From assembly GCF_005876835.1 (NCBI RefSeq), contig NZ_PPSW01000031.1, positions 1-54,817 of the forward strand: a DNA stretch of 54,817 nucleotides, in the 5' to 3' direction. This document shows positions 54,808-54,817 of the stretch, in pieces (position 1 is the first letter of the stretch; the number at the start of each line of letters is the position of its first letter). The stretch is from Pseudoalteromonas phenolica. GTDB lineage: Bacteria > Pseudomonadota > Gammaproteobacteria > Enterobacterales > Alteromonadaceae. The notes below the pieces were generated by a model, which saw only the letters and a program-made list of their open reading frames with translations, made no database searches and had not been told where the DNA came from. A program made the translations under genes and the position numbers.

Positions 54808-54817
54808 TAATTGAAGA
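54808..54817 (+). rRNA. 5' end of 16S rRNA (partial)
   Basis: The window ends in AATTGAAGA, the conserved 5' start of 16S rRNA, which normally continues GTTTGAT. The upstream leader carries P1, P2, boxA and a GAATC-TTCG-GATTC hairpin (54784-54797). Only about ten bases of the gene are inside the window. Confidence 0.85.

Noticed and set aside
1..54817. CRISPR arrays, insertion sequences, prophage or integrase genes.
   Set aside because: No repeat-spacer pattern, transposase or integrase-like protein, or flanking target duplication was seen.

Overview
The window looks like a chromosomal segment of a marine gammaproteobacterium of the order Alteromonadales, most likely Pseudoalteromonas or a close relative. 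This is an inference from gene content and remembered protein similarity, since no search could be run. The clues are E. coli-like gene order around rimP-nusA-infB-rbfA-truB-rpsO-pnp-nlpI, TonB-dependent receptors with a typical Alteromonadales-style signal peptide, a fused Mrp antiporter subunit, and a 16S rRNA leader of gammaproteobacterial type at the right edge. I see no insertion sequence, prophage or CRISPR array. LAYOUT. Positions 1-9.2 kb hold the end of an initiator tRNA gene, a structured leader, and the translation and RNA-metabolism operon: rimP, nusA, infB, rbfA, truB, then rpsO and pnp, each of the last two closed by a strong terminator. Positions 9.2-11.2 kb hold nlpI, overlapped by an undescribed secreted HExxH metallopeptidase candidate. 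Positions 11.4-17.3 kb hold a complete Mrp-type Na+/H+ antiporter operon in which subunits A and B are fused. Positions 17.4-21.6 kb, on the minus strand, hold an RND efflux pump in the uncommon order pump then adaptor. At 21.9-22.4 kb is an unrecognised protein made of two tandem repeats. Positions 22.4-27.2 kb, minus strand, hold a tightly packed genome-maintenance cluster: dinG, a TauE/SafE-type permease, priC, a histone-deacetylase-like hydrolase, a ComFB-domain protein and a 54-codon ybaM gene. It faces polB across a 67-bp gap with a good LexA-like site, so two SOS-type genes probably share one operator. Positions 29.9-36.8 kb hold two TonB-dependent receptors with the same 31-residue signal peptide, flanking an AT-rich methyltransferase gene. 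Positions 36.8-43.4 kb hold hrpB, mtfA and a large propeller-amidohydrolase fusion. Positions 43.5-48.3 kb hold a small unknown protein, elyC, metR and the divergent metE. Positions 48.4-52.0 kb hold a GAF-GAF-GGDEF-EAL protein and the divergent pyrC. Positions 52.2-54.3 kb hold a short H-NS-family protein and radD, which has no ATG, GTG or TTG start upstream of its Walker A motif and seems to begin at ATT. The last 500 bases are the promoters and leader of an rRNA operon, ending in the first bases of 16S rRNA. HOW THE GENES FIT. Most of the window is core: ribosome maturation, translation initiation, RNA decay, DNA repair (dinG, polB, priC, radD), methionine and pyrimidine synthesis. The accessory-looking parts are the NlpI-linked peptidase, the repeat protein, the cluster downstream of dinG, the receptor-methyltransferase-receptor block, and several unassigned inverted repeats in intergenic DNA. 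I found no clear new defence or mobile system. The best leads are the ATT-started radD, the nlpI-peptidase overlap and the receptor-methyltransferase block.
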